A stretch of 64,000 nucleotides of DNA from Citrobacter europaeus (GTDB taxonomy: Bacteria > Pseudomonadota > Gammaproteobacteria > Enterobacterales > Enterobacteriaceae): the NCBI GenBank assembly GCA_020099315.1, contig CP083650.1, forward strand, positions 3,286,001-3,350,000. The letters are read 5' to 3'. The notes under the pieces were generated by a model that was given only the letters and a program-made list of their open reading frames with translations, was not told the DNA's origin and did no database searches. Position numbers and translations under genes: made by a program. Below are positions 1 to 8,086 of the stretch, piece after piece. Numbering within the stretch: the first letter of the stretch is position 1; each line of letters starts with the position of its first letter.

Positions 1-931
1 TGATGTCTTTGCCTTTTGACTGCAGGTAAGCCACGGAAGGACGCAGACCGAAATCGAACTGGTACTGTGCCACAACTTCAAAGTTCTGAGCTTTATCTGC
101 GAAGCCATATGCAGCAGTGCGGTTGCTACCGTTAGAGGTACCGAAACGGGTTGCGTTATAGGACTGGGAGTACTGTGCGGCCAGGTAAACGTTGTTAGCG
201 TCGTATTTCAGACCACCGGTATAAACCGTTGCACGGTCACCGTTACCGTACACGCCAAGAGCATTCTGATCAGCGGTACGTTTAGAGGTAGTGATCGCAC
301 CACCAATACCAAAGCCAGAGCCGAGATCGTAAGTCAGGGAGCCGCCGTAACCATCGCCATTCTGGGTCAGCAGGCTACGACCAGCTTCGTTTTCACCGCT
401 TACGCTGCCATTTTTACCCTGGTACTGCAGGGCAAAGTTCAGACCATCAACCAGGCCAAAGAAATCTGTGTTACGGTAGGTCGCATAACCGTTACCACGC
501 TGCTGCATGAAGTTGTCCGCACCGTAGGTATCACCGCCGAATTCTGGCAGGACGTCGGTCCAGGACGTTACATCATAAGTTACACCGTAGTTACGACCGT
601 AGTCGAAAGAACCTGCATCAGCGAATTTCAGACCTGCGAATGCCACACGCGTCCAGGCGTCGTTGCTGGATTCACTCTGGTTACCTTGAATCTGGTATTC
701 CCACTGGCCGTAACCGGTCAGTTGGTCGTTAACCTGGGTTTCGCCTTTGAAGCCGATACGCATGTAAGTCTTGTCACCATCATCACCTTTGTTGTCGGAG
801 AAATAGTGCAGACCGTCGACTTTGCCGTACAGGTCTAATTTGTTGCCGTCTTTGTTATAAATTTCAGCCGCATTTGCTGCGCCTGCTACCAGCAGTGCTG
901 GTACCAGGAGGGACAGTACTTTAACTTTCAT
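1..931 (-). CDS. ompC: Outer membrane porin OmpC (C-terminal end outside window)
   Basis: General diffusion porin of the outer membrane, a trimer of 16-stranded beta-barrels that passes small hydrophilic solutes. The start codon is the complement of CAT at 929-931. A typical signal peptide follows (MKVKVLSLLVPALLVAGAAN, then A before AEIYNKDGN). The mature part shows the porin repeats GLKFADAGSFDYGRNYGV and LPEFGGDTYGADNF, the latter belonging to the constriction loop 3. About 310 codons lie in the window and the frame runs open off the left edge, so this is a partial gene and not a broken one. It is transcribed divergently from micF and rcsD. The upstream region resembles the OmpR-controlled ompC promoter of E. 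coli. OmpF and PhoE are close paralogues, but the context (micF next door, rcsD beyond) makes OmpC the firm choice. Confidence 0.96.
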   Translation of the reverse strand, partial: MKVKVLSLLVPALLVAGAANAAEIYNKDGNKLDLYGKVDGLHYFSDNKGDDGDKTYMRIGFKGETQVNDQLTGYGQWEYQIQGNQSESSNDAWTRVAFAGLKFADAGSFDYGRNYGVTYDVTSWTDVLPEFGGDTYGADNFMQQRGNGYATYRNTDFFGLVDGLNFALQYQGKNGSVSGENEAGRSLLTQNGDGYGGSLTYDLGSGFGIGGAITTSKRTADQNALGVYGNGDRATVYTGGLKYDANNVYLAAQYSQSYNATRFGTSNGSNRTAAYGFADKAQNFEVVAQYQFDFGLRPSVAYLQSKGKDI

Positions 932-1049
932 GTTATTAACCCTCTGTTATATGCCTTTATTGCTTTTTTATGCCACTGCATACTGATTAAGGTCATTAAC
1001 CAGTCGGCAACTTCATTCTCCGCAAAAACACAGAATAATCCAACACGAA

Positions 1050-1110
1050 TATGATACTAAAACTTTTAAGGTGTTTCATTTATCCACATAGGTGTTTCTA
1101 AATGTTAATA
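1050..1110 (-). promoter_or_regulatory. ompC promoter with OmpR-type boxes
   Basis: Read on the minus strand, this stretch contains ACATTTAGAAACACCTAT, then AAATGAAACACCTTAA, then AAAGTTTTAGTATCATATT. These follow closely the E. coli ompC upstream sites (ACATTTTGAAACATCTAT, AAATGAAACATCTTAA) bound by phospho-OmpR, with TATCAT at 1051-1056 as the probable -10. The assignment rests on resemblance to the known promoter. Unlike E. coli, the spacer between the two boxes contains TGTGGATAA (1080-1088), which is a perfect DnaA-box sequence; this may be chance. Confidence 0.75.
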
Positions 1111-1262
1111 AGAGGGAACTTTTTAAAATTCAAAAAACAGGAAAAATAAGCACAAATAATCAAGAATTATTGAAATTTAATTAAAAATCAGCAAGTTATA
1201 ATGCAATTAGTTATAGCACTGAATGACAAAACAAAATCTTCACTCGCAACTAAAATAGACTC

Positions 1263-1355
1263 GCTATCATCATTAACTTTATTTATTACCGTCATTCATT
1301 CATGAATGTCTGTTTACCCCTATTTCAACCGAATGCTTCGCGTTCGGTTTTTTTT
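1263..1355 (+). ncRNA. micF: MicF antisense RNA repressing ompF
   Basis: Regulatory RNA of about 93 nt that pairs with the 5' end of ompF mRNA, with Hfq, and blocks its translation; other targets such as lrp are known. The sequence starts GCTATCATCATTAACTTTAT, as in E. coli, and ends in a terminator hairpin (CCGAATGCttcgCGTTCGG) followed by nine T residues at 1348-1356. It lies between divergent ompC and rcsD, the conserved place for micF. Differences from the E. coli sequence fall in the middle (CATTCATTCATGAATG) and in the terminator stem, where they keep pairing. Its OmpR control is known from E. coli and is not shown separately here. Confidence 0.93.
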
Positions 1356-1572
1356 TACTCTTCTTTACACAAAACTTACCGTTCTGTGCTACCGATGAAA
1401 AACCATAACGACTATTAACTATCTCATAGAGTCGTATCCAGATATAAATCTGATTAATAATTTCTTGTTATTTAATGCTAAATGTATACATTCCGTACAA
1501 ATATTTGTACTCGCTTTTATCCACTGTACACCTTTGCATCATGATGGCTGCAACAAAATGAGGGGCGGAAAA

Positions 1573-1674
1573 ATGCGGGCCATGCGGCGTGGTGTAAGTG
1601 TGGCAATTCATACATTACCCTTTATACTGCCCCTTCATCTTTGGCGTCGTTTAACAGGTCATAAACACGAATGA
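1573..1674 (+). CDS. Possible 33-codon leader ORF coupled to rcsD
   Basis: A short frame of 33 codons begins with ATG at 1573, with GGGGCGG at 1562-1568 as a ribosome binding site four bases before it. It ends in TGA at 1672-1674, overlapping the rcsD start in an ATGA arrangement. rcsD itself has no obvious Shine-Dalgarno sequence (only ACAGGT about 15 bases upstream). The peptide is basic, starting MRAMRRGVSVAIHTLPFILP, with a short hydrophobic middle. In-frame ATGs also exist at 1558 and further up. I do not recognise the peptide. Two readings are possible: translation of this ORF feeds ribosomes to rcsD by coupling, or the frame is chance. The base stretch from 1356 to 1572 shows no other gene. 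Confidence 0.35.
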   Translation: MRAMRRGVSVAIHTLPFILPLHLWRRLTGHKHE

Positions 1675-4340
1675 GTCAGTCTGACACAACGGCTTCTACC
1701 CGATTCTCCCTGCTACCGGGAAGTATTACCCGTTTCTTCTTATTACTGATCGTTGTGCTGTTGGTGATGATGGGCGTTATGGTCCAAAGCGCCGTCAACA
1801 CCTGGTTAAAGGATAAGAGCTATCAGATTGTTGATATCACCCACGCCATTCATAAAAGGGTCGATACCTGGCGATACGTGACCTGGCAAATCTATGACAA
1901 TATTGCCGCCTCAGCCAGTTCGTCGGGCGCTGAAGGATTACAGGAAACGCGTCTGAAACAAGACGTCTACTATCTTGAGAAGCCGCGTAGAAAGACCGAG
2001 GCGCTGATTTTCGGCTCGCATGATAGTTCGACGCTGGAGATGACCCAACGCATCTCAAGCTATCTGGATACGCTATGGGGCGCGGAAAATGTTCCGTGGT
2101 CTATGTATTACCTGAATGGCCAGGACAATAGCCTGATCCTTATCTCAACGTTGCCGCTAAAAGATCTGACTTCCGGATTTAAAGAATCGACGATTGGTAA
2201 TATTGTCGATTCACGGCGCGCGGAAATGCTACAGCAGGCCAATGCGCTGGATGAACGTGAAAGCTTCTCTTCGCTGCGCCGTCTGGCCTGGCAGAACGGG
2301 CATTACTTCACGCTACGCACGACCTTTAATCAACCAGGACATCTGGCAACGGTTGTCGCCTTTGACCTGCCGATTAATGACTTGATCCCGCCCGGCATGC
2401 CGCTGGATAGCTTTCATCTGGAACCTGACGCCACGTCCACGACCGAGCACCTTAATGAAAAAGAGTCGCCTGACAGCGTCAGCATTAATTTCAACAACAG
2501 TAAAATTGAGATCTCTTCGGCACTAAACTCAACGGATATGCGTCTGGTGTGGCAGGTTCCGTTTGGTTCATTGCTGCTCGATACATTGCAAAGCATTTTG
2601 CTACCGCTGTTGCTTAACATTGCGTTGCTGGCCCTGGCGCTGTTTGGCTATACCACCTTTCGCCACCTCCCTGCCCGTTCCACCGAAGTGGCGCCAAACC
2701 TTGCGGCCAATAATGAATTGCGCGTTCTGCGCGCGATCAACGAAGAGATTGTCTCTCTGCTGCCGCTGGGCTTGCTGGTGCACGATCAAGAAGCAAACCG
2801 CACGGTTATCAGCAATAAAATTGCCGACCACCTGCTGCCGCATTTAAATCTGCAAAACATTACCAGCATGGCGGAGCAGCATCAGGGGGTGATTCAGGCC
2901 ACCATCAATAATGAACTGTATGAAATCAGGCTATTTCGCAGCCAGATCTCATCAAGAACGCAGATCTTTATTATTCGTGACCAGGATCGAGAAGTGCTGG
3001 TGAATAAAAAGCTGAAGCAAGCGCAGCGACTGTATGAGAAAAACCAGCAGGCCCGCGCCGCCTTTATGCAGAATATCGGCAGCGCACTGAAAGACCCGGC
3101 TAAAACCCTGGCCGCTAATGCCGCCGCCCTTAATAGCCCTGACAGCCAGAAACTGGCAAATCAGGCAGACGTTCTGGTGCGTATGGTAGATGAAATCCAG
3201 TTGGCCAACCTGCTGGAAAGCGACGCCTGGAAAGGGGAATCGACGCTATTTTCCGTGCAGGCGTTAATTGATGACGTGGTTCCTGAGGTTCTGCCCGCTA
3301 TCAAACGTAAAGGGCTGCAACTGCTGATTAAAAATCACCTGAGCGCCCATGATGAACGCCGCGGCGACCGTGATGCCCTGCGCCGTATTTTGCTGCTGTT
3401 AATCCAATATGCGGTAACCACCACGCAAATCGGCAAAATCACGCTGGAAGTCGACCAGGATGAGTCGGAGGCTGAACGCCTGACCTTCCGCATTCTGGAT
3501 ACCGGAGAAGGCGTCACGTTGAATGAAGTCGATAACCTGCATTTCCCGTTCATCAATGACACGCAGGGCGATCGATATGGCAAGGCCAACCCGCTGGCGT
3601 TCTGGTTATGCGATCAGCTCGCCCGCAAGCTGGGTGGACACCTGAACATTAAAGCGCGGGAAGAACTTGGAACACGTTATATAGTCCATGTTAAAATGCC
3701 GCTGCACGATCAACATGCTGAAAGTGAAGAACGTTTGTTAGATGACGTCTGCATAATGGTTGATGTCACCTCTAATGACGTACGCAGCATTGTATTACGT
3801 CAGCTGGAGAACTGGGGCGCAACCTGCATCACGCCAGATGAACGGTTGAATAGTCAAGAATATGATCTCTTTTTAACAGATAATCCGTCTAATCTTACTG
3901 CCTCAGGCCTTCTTTTAAGCGATGATGAGTCTGGCGTGCGGAAAATTGGCCCTGGCCAGCTGCGCGTCAACTTTAATATGAGCAATGCTATGCAGGAAGC
4001 TGTCCTCGAGCTGATAGAAGAGCAGCTGGCACAAGAAGAGATCCAGGAACTCCCCCTCGGCGGAGATGAAAACGCCGAACTTCATGCCAGTGGTTACTAT
4101 GCACTCTTTGTAGACACAGTACCGGATGATGTTAAGAGGTTGTATACTGAGGCAGCAACCAGCGATTTCGCTGCGTTAGCCCAAACGGCCCATCGCCTGA
4201 AAGGCGTGTTTGCCATGCTTAATCTGGTACCCGGCAAGCAGTTATGTGAAGCGCTGGAACATCTTATTCAAGAGAAAGATGCTCCAGGTATAGAAAAATA
4301 CATCAGCGACATTGACGATTACGTCAAGAGCTTGCTGTAG
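1671..4340 (+). CDS. rcsD: Phosphotransfer protein RcsD (YojN)
   Basis: Inner membrane intermediate of the Rcs envelope-stress phosphorelay. It passes the phosphoryl group from the receiver domain of RcsC to RcsB. The protein is 889 residues, against 890 in E. coli. It has a membrane segment at about 20-40, a periplasmic part, a second membrane segment at about 306-328, a degenerate kinase-like core and a C-terminal HPt domain. The phospho-accepting His is residue 841 in AQTAHRLKG. The kinase-like region has no HELRTP motif, as expected for this non-catalytic member. The start at 1671 gives MSQSDTTASTRF, matching the family N-terminus. rcsB follows 16 bases downstream in the same direction. 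Its start overlaps a short upstream ORF (ATGA). Confidence 0.97.
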   Translation: MSQSDTTASTRFSLLPGSITRFFLLLIVVLLVMMGVMVQSAVNTWLKDKSYQIVDITHAIHKRVDTWRYVTWQIYDNIAASASSSGAEGLQETRLKQDVYYLEKPRRKTEALIFGSHDSSTLEMTQRISSYLDTLWGAENVPWSMYYLNGQDNSLILISTLPLKDLTSGFKESTIGNIVDSRRAEMLQQANALDERESFSSLRRLAWQNGHYFTLRTTFNQPGHLATVVAFDLPINDLIPPGMPLDSFHLEPDATSTTEHLNEKESPDSVSINFNNSKIEISSALNSTDMRLVWQVPFGSLLLDTLQSILLPLLLNIALLALALFGYTTFRHLPARSTEVAPNLAANNELRVLRAINEEIVSLLPLGLLVHDQEANRTVISNKIADHLLPHLNLQNITSMAEQHQGVIQATINNELYEIRLFRSQISSRTQIFIIRDQDREVLVNKKLKQAQRLYEKNQQARAAFMQNIGSALKDPAKTLAANAAALNSPDSQKLANQADVLVRMVDEIQLANLLESDAWKGESTLFSVQALIDDVVPEVLPAIKRKGLQLLIKNHLSAHDERRGDRDALRRILLLLIQYAVTTTQIGKITLEVDQDESEAERLTFRILDTGEGVTLNEVDNLHFPFINDTQGDRYGKANPLAFWLCDQLARKLGGHLNIKAREELGTRYIVHVKMPLHDQHAESEERLLDDVCIMVDVTSNDVRSIVLRQLENWGATCITPDERLNSQEYDLFLTDNPSNLTASGLLLSDDESGVRKIGPGQLRVNFNMSNAMQEAVLELIEEQLAQEEIQELPLGGDENAELHASGYYALFVDTVPDDVKRLYTEAATSDFAALAQTAHRLKGVFAMLNLVPGKQLCEALEHLIQEKDAPGIEKYISDIDDYVKSLL

Positions 4341-4356
4341 CAAGGTAGCCCAATAC

Positions 4357-5007
4357 ATGAACACTATGAACGTAATTATTGCCGATGACCACCCGATTGT
4401 ACTGTTCGGTATTCGTAAATCACTTGAGCAAATCGAGTGGGTAAACGTTGTCGGCGAATTTGAAGACTCCACTGCACTGATCAACAATTTGCCTAAGTTA
4501 GATGCTCATGTGTTGATTACCGACCTCTCCATGCCGGGAGATAAATACGGTGACGGGATCACGTTAATTAAGTATATCAAGCGCCATTTCCCGAGCCTGT
4601 CGATTATCGTTCTGACTATGAACAATAACCCGGCAATCCTGAGCGCGGTACTAGATCTTGATATTGAAGGGATTGTCCTGAAGCAAGGTGCGCCAACCGA
4701 TCTGCCAAAAGCGCTTGCCGCTCTGCAGAAAGGTAAGAAATTCACCCCGGAAAGCGTTTCTCGTCTGCTGGAAAAAATCAGCGCCAGCGGCTACGGTGAC
4801 AAACGTCTGTCTCCGAAAGAGAGTGAAGTTCTGCGTCTGTTTGCCGAAGGTTTCCTGGTTACTGAAATCGCGAAAAAACTCAACCGCAGTATTAAAACCA
4901 TCAGCAGCCAGAAAAAGTCGGCAATGATGAAACTCGGTGTGGAAAACGATATCGCCCTGTTGAATTACCTCTCTTCCGTAACGCTGAGTCCCTCAGACAA
5001 AGAGTAA
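4357..5007 (+). CDS. rcsB: Response regulator RcsB
   Basis: DNA-binding response regulator of the Rcs phosphorelay. It controls capsule, motility (flhDC), cell division and acid-stress genes, alone or with partners such as RcsA. The protein is 216 residues, the same as E. coli and almost identical to it. The receiver domain covers about 1-130, with the acceptor Asp56 in LITDLSMPG. A LuxR-type helix-turn-helix lies at about 148-210, ending in a recognition helix with SIKTISSQKKSAMMKLG. I chose ATG 4357 (MNTMNVIIADDHP) over the longer frame from 4312, because the family starts here and the longer start lies inside rcsD. It is co-directional with rcsD and convergent with rcsC, with a REP element between. 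Confidence 0.98.
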   Translation: MNTMNVIIADDHPIVLFGIRKSLEQIEWVNVVGEFEDSTALINNLPKLDAHVLITDLSMPGDKYGDGITLIKYIKRHFPSLSIIVLTMNNNPAILSAVLDLDIEGIVLKQGAPTDLPKALAALQKGKKFTPESVSRLLEKISASGYGDKRLSPKESEVLRLFAEGFLVTEIAKKLNRSIKTISSQKKSAMMKLGVENDIALLNYLSSVTLSPSDKE

Positions 5008-5025
5008 TTCTTTTAGCACAAAAGT

Positions 5026-5116
5026 GCCTGATGGCACGCCGTTTATCAGGCCTACGAATGACACTGCGTGGTGCGTGTTCCGTAGGCCGGATAAGGCAAA
5101 CGCCGCCATCCGGCAT
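5026..5116. repeat. REP/BIME element between rcsB and rcsC
   Basis: Two REP-type palindromic units lie in opposite orientation: GCCTGATGGCACGCCGTTTATCAGGCCTAC and GTAGGCCGGATAAGGC followed by GCCGCCATCCGGCAT. They occupy the gap between the convergent genes rcsB and rcsC. In enterobacteria such elements stabilise mRNA 3' ends, stop transcription with Rho, and bind gyrase or IHF. The role here is inferred from position. Confidence 0.85.
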
Positions 5117-5119
5117 CTG

Positions 5120-7966
5120 TTATTCCCGCGCCTTCCTCACCCTTTCCGCATAGACGGTCAGCGTTTGCTTCAATACGTCCAACGTCACTGGCTTAGACAG
5201 ACAGCTATCCATACCTGACTCAAGACAACGCTGCTTCTCTTCGGCCAGCGCGTTGGCCGTCACGCCGACAACCGGCAGCGTTAACCCTAGCTGGCGAATA
5301 CGCTGCGTCAGACGATAACCATCCATGTTCGGCATGTTGACGTCGCTCAGTACGATGTCGATATGGTTTTTACTCAGTACATTGAGTGCATCCACGCCGT
5401 CATTCGCGGTTTTACACTGGTATCCCAACGATCCCAACTGATCGGCCAGTAAACGTCGATTGATCGGATGATCGTCGACCACCAGAATCATCATGTCATC
5501 GTTGGTAGCACCGACTTTATCCGGGGCTGGTAGCGCAGTGGAAAGCTCTTCACTGTTCAGCTCAACGCTGTAGATATGCGCCAGCAGCGCAGGCAGCTCG
5601 TGAGGTGATGCCACGCTGTGCACCCACTCCCCAGGCACCCTTTCCAGTGGAATACCGATATGACGGCGGCAGAAAATCACCGCGGCGCGTCCCTGCCACG
5701 GCTGGTCCAGCACATCGTCAGCAATTAGCAGGTCATCCGCATCCGGTTGTTGCCCCTCATAACGCAGCACCGTCATCCCGTTACGCGTCAGGCTGGATTC
5801 AACAAACTGATACAGCGACGCGTTACGCACCGCCAGCCAGCAACGCTTGCTGACAAGCCCATCGATACCTTTATTCAGTGGATACTGCGCGCCATAAAGC
5901 GGAATACGCAGCATAAACTGACTCCCCATTCCCGGTTCAGAATCGACGGAAATGTCTCCATCCATCATGCTGATCAGTTTTTCACAGATAGCCAAACCAA
6001 GCCCGGTTCCCTGGAAATTACGCTGGACGCCGGTTCCCACCTGGAAGAAAGGATCGAACAACCGGACGACCTCTTTGGCAGGGATCCCGACTCCGGTATC
6101 ACGTACGCGAATACTGAGATAGTCGCCGTTACACTGCACGTGCAGCACAATGCAGCCGGTATCGGTAAACTTGATAGCATTACTCAACAGATTGGAAATT
6201 ACCTGCTGTAAACGCATCGGGTCGCCATTGAGCGCCACCGGTACATTTGGGTCGATAAAGCAGTACAAGCCCAGTTGCTTGCGGACCACCAGCGGCAGAT
6301 AGTTAGCCGTAATATGATTCATGACTTCACGCGGTGAAAACTCGCGCGGTTCAATCTTCAGCTGTTCAGATTCAATTTTCGAGAAATCGAGAATATCGCT
6401 GATAATTTTCAACAGCAGGCTGGAAGAGTTGTTCATCGCCGTCACCAGGCGATCCACCCCGTTGGGTAACTCTTTGGTTTGCAACAAATCGAGGTTACCG
6501 ATAATACCGTACAGCGGCGTACGCAGCTCGTGGCTCACCGTCGCAAGGAACATCGATTTGGACTGGCTCGCCTGCTCCGCCGCCTGCGCCATCTCCTGCA
6601 ACGACTCTTCCATTTTTACGCGCGCGCTGACGTCAACCAGCACGCAAATCGCTACGTTTTCATTACGATAGCGCGAGTGCACAAAGCTGATTTGCAGATT
6701 GGTATTGTTACTGGTCAGTACATCGACAAAATTGACCTGCTGGCCGCAGATAATTTGCGTCAACCGCTGCCGGTCTTCATGCGTCAGCATGTTGAGATAG
6801 GTGTGCGCCAGCTCATTACTCAGGATGTTAATGCCATCTATCGTACGCAGAATACAAATGCCAACCGGCGCGGAAGCCACGATTTTACGGTTAAACTGCT
6901 CGTGCTCTTCCAGGCGCTGAGCATCGCTTTCCGCCGGAATAAAAATACGTCGCTCATACATACGCGTGAGCATAAATAACGCCGCACCAACCAGCACATT
7001 CAGTAGGATCGCGTTCAGGATCATCATGCGGATCCGCTCCAGCACCAGGTCGACCGGTACGGAATACACAATGCTCAGCGATGAAGGGGGCAGGTTTTTC
7101 TTCAACACCAGATCGCGAAAACCTGGGGTATAACCAAACCAGGAGCGCTCCTGCATCCAGCGTGGTTCAGCCTTAATATTGCCCTCAGGGCCGGTGAGCG
7201 AAATGAGCGCATGACCATTTTCATCAAGAATGGTCACGCCCATTGGCAAACTGCCAGGCGTGAAGAAGTTTTCCATACGAATAGGTTGTTCGACGCCGAG
7301 CAGCGCTTGCAGACGATTGGCGAGATAAACCGGCGTCAGCGCATAGAAATACCCCACGCCCGGACGCGGCCCCTGGCTGATCCAGAACAAGTTGTTGCCG
7401 TTTTCGTCTTGCGTAGCATTGCGATACTTAATAATGCGCTCGTGTAGCGCCTTCAGCGCCTCGTCACGTTCAACCGGCATTTCACGCAGGCCGAAATTAG
7501 CCATACAAAGGTTGTCGCTGCCGATCAGGAACACGCGATTCAAATCATAGGCGGCGGAAAAGTTGTCGCGCCAGTAGCGCATAAACCACGCCAGCGATTC
7601 CAGCGATCCCCGCCAGGCGTTGCCCATCACCGAGCAGTCGGAGTCGGCAAACAGCGGCTCAAAGTTTGGCACAACGGTTTTATCATCCCGCGACCGCAAC
7701 GACATCACGCCGTTTTCCGCCGTTAAACGATTCTCAGCGATATATTTCAGCTCTTTAATTACATCAGAGGTGCGCTGAATGTAACGTTGGGCCTGATCGG
7801 AGCTGAGGTTAAGCTCCTGATGGATCTCAGATTCTCTCTGGTGCAGCGCATTCACGATGTAGAAAACGGAGGCGAACGCAATTAAAAACCAGATCAGGAG
7901 CGCCAGGGCCCTGAACAGGTAGCGTGAGACTTTTAGCGTTGAATGAACGGAAGCAAGGTATTTCAA
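5120..7966 (-). CDS. rcsC: Hybrid sensor histidine kinase RcsC
   Basis: Inner membrane hybrid kinase and phosphatase that starts the Rcs phosphorelay. It autophosphorylates and hands the phosphate to its own receiver, then to RcsD and RcsB. The protein is 948 residues, against 949 in E. coli. It has membrane segments at about 20-40 and 310-335 around a periplasmic domain, then a PAS-like region. The kinase domain carries His479 in ATVSHELRTPLYG, followed by N, G1 (RDTGVGIP) and G2 (GTGLGLAI) boxes. The receiver carries Asp875 in VLSDVNMPNMDG. It is convergent with rcsB. The divergence from E. coli lies mostly in the periplasmic part and in the linker before the receiver, as usual for this protein. 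Confidence 0.97.
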   Translation of the reverse strand: MKYLASVHSTLKVSRYLFRALALLIWFLIAFASVFYIVNALHQRESEIHQELNLSSDQAQRYIQRTSDVIKELKYIAENRLTAENGVMSLRSRDDKTVVPNFEPLFADSDCSVMGNAWRGSLESLAWFMRYWRDNFSAAYDLNRVFLIGSDNLCMANFGLREMPVERDEALKALHERIIKYRNATQDENGNNLFWISQGPRPGVGYFYALTPVYLANRLQALLGVEQPIRMENFFTPGSLPMGVTILDENGHALISLTGPEGNIKAEPRWMQERSWFGYTPGFRDLVLKKNLPPSSLSIVYSVPVDLVLERIRMMILNAILLNVLVGAALFMLTRMYERRIFIPAESDAQRLEEHEQFNRKIVASAPVGICILRTIDGINILSNELAHTYLNMLTHEDRQRLTQIICGQQVNFVDVLTSNNTNLQISFVHSRYRNENVAICVLVDVSARVKMEESLQEMAQAAEQASQSKSMFLATVSHELRTPLYGIIGNLDLLQTKELPNGVDRLVTAMNNSSSLLLKIISDILDFSKIESEQLKIEPREFSPREVMNHITANYLPLVVRKQLGLYCFIDPNVPVALNGDPMRLQQVISNLLSNAIKFTDTGCIVLHVQCNGDYLSIRVRDTGVGIPAKEVVRLFDPFFQVGTGVQRNFQGTGLGLAICEKLISMMDGDISVDSEPGMGSQFMLRIPLYGAQYPLNKGIDGLVSKRCWLAVRNASLYQFVESSLTRNGMTVLRYEGQQPDADDLLIADDVLDQPWQGRAAVIFCRRHIGIPLERVPGEWVHSVASPHELPALLAHIYSVELNSEELSTALPAPDKVGATNDDMMILVVDDHPINRRLLADQLGSLGYQCKTANDGVDALNVLSKNHIDIVLSDVNMPNMDGYRLTQRIRQLGLTLPVVGVTANALAEEKQRCLESGMDSCLSKPVTLDVLKQTLTVYAERVRKARE

Positions 7967-8042
7967 AGGGGCGAAGCTCCGCCTCAGGGCATTAATAGAG
8001 TGTGGTTAAGGTAGCGGTAAATGTCTTTTGTCGCAATGCCAT

Positions 8043-8071
8043 TAAAAAAAGGGCCGGATTTCTCCGGCCCC
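8043..8071 (-). terminator. Rho-independent terminator of gyrA
   Basis: A GGGCCGGA/TCCGGCCC stem (8051-8058 with 8063-8070) is followed, on the minus strand, by a run of seven T residues (the A run at 8044-8050). It lies directly after the gyrA stop codon and before the start of rcsC, which is read in the same direction from 7966. Confidence 0.9.
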
Positions 8072-8086
8072 CTTATAACATCTCAA

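Noticed and set aside
1465..1572. Longer version of the rcsD leader ORF starting at 1465
   Set aside because: The initiation codon there is not ATG and no ribosome site precedes it; ATG 1573 has the better signal.
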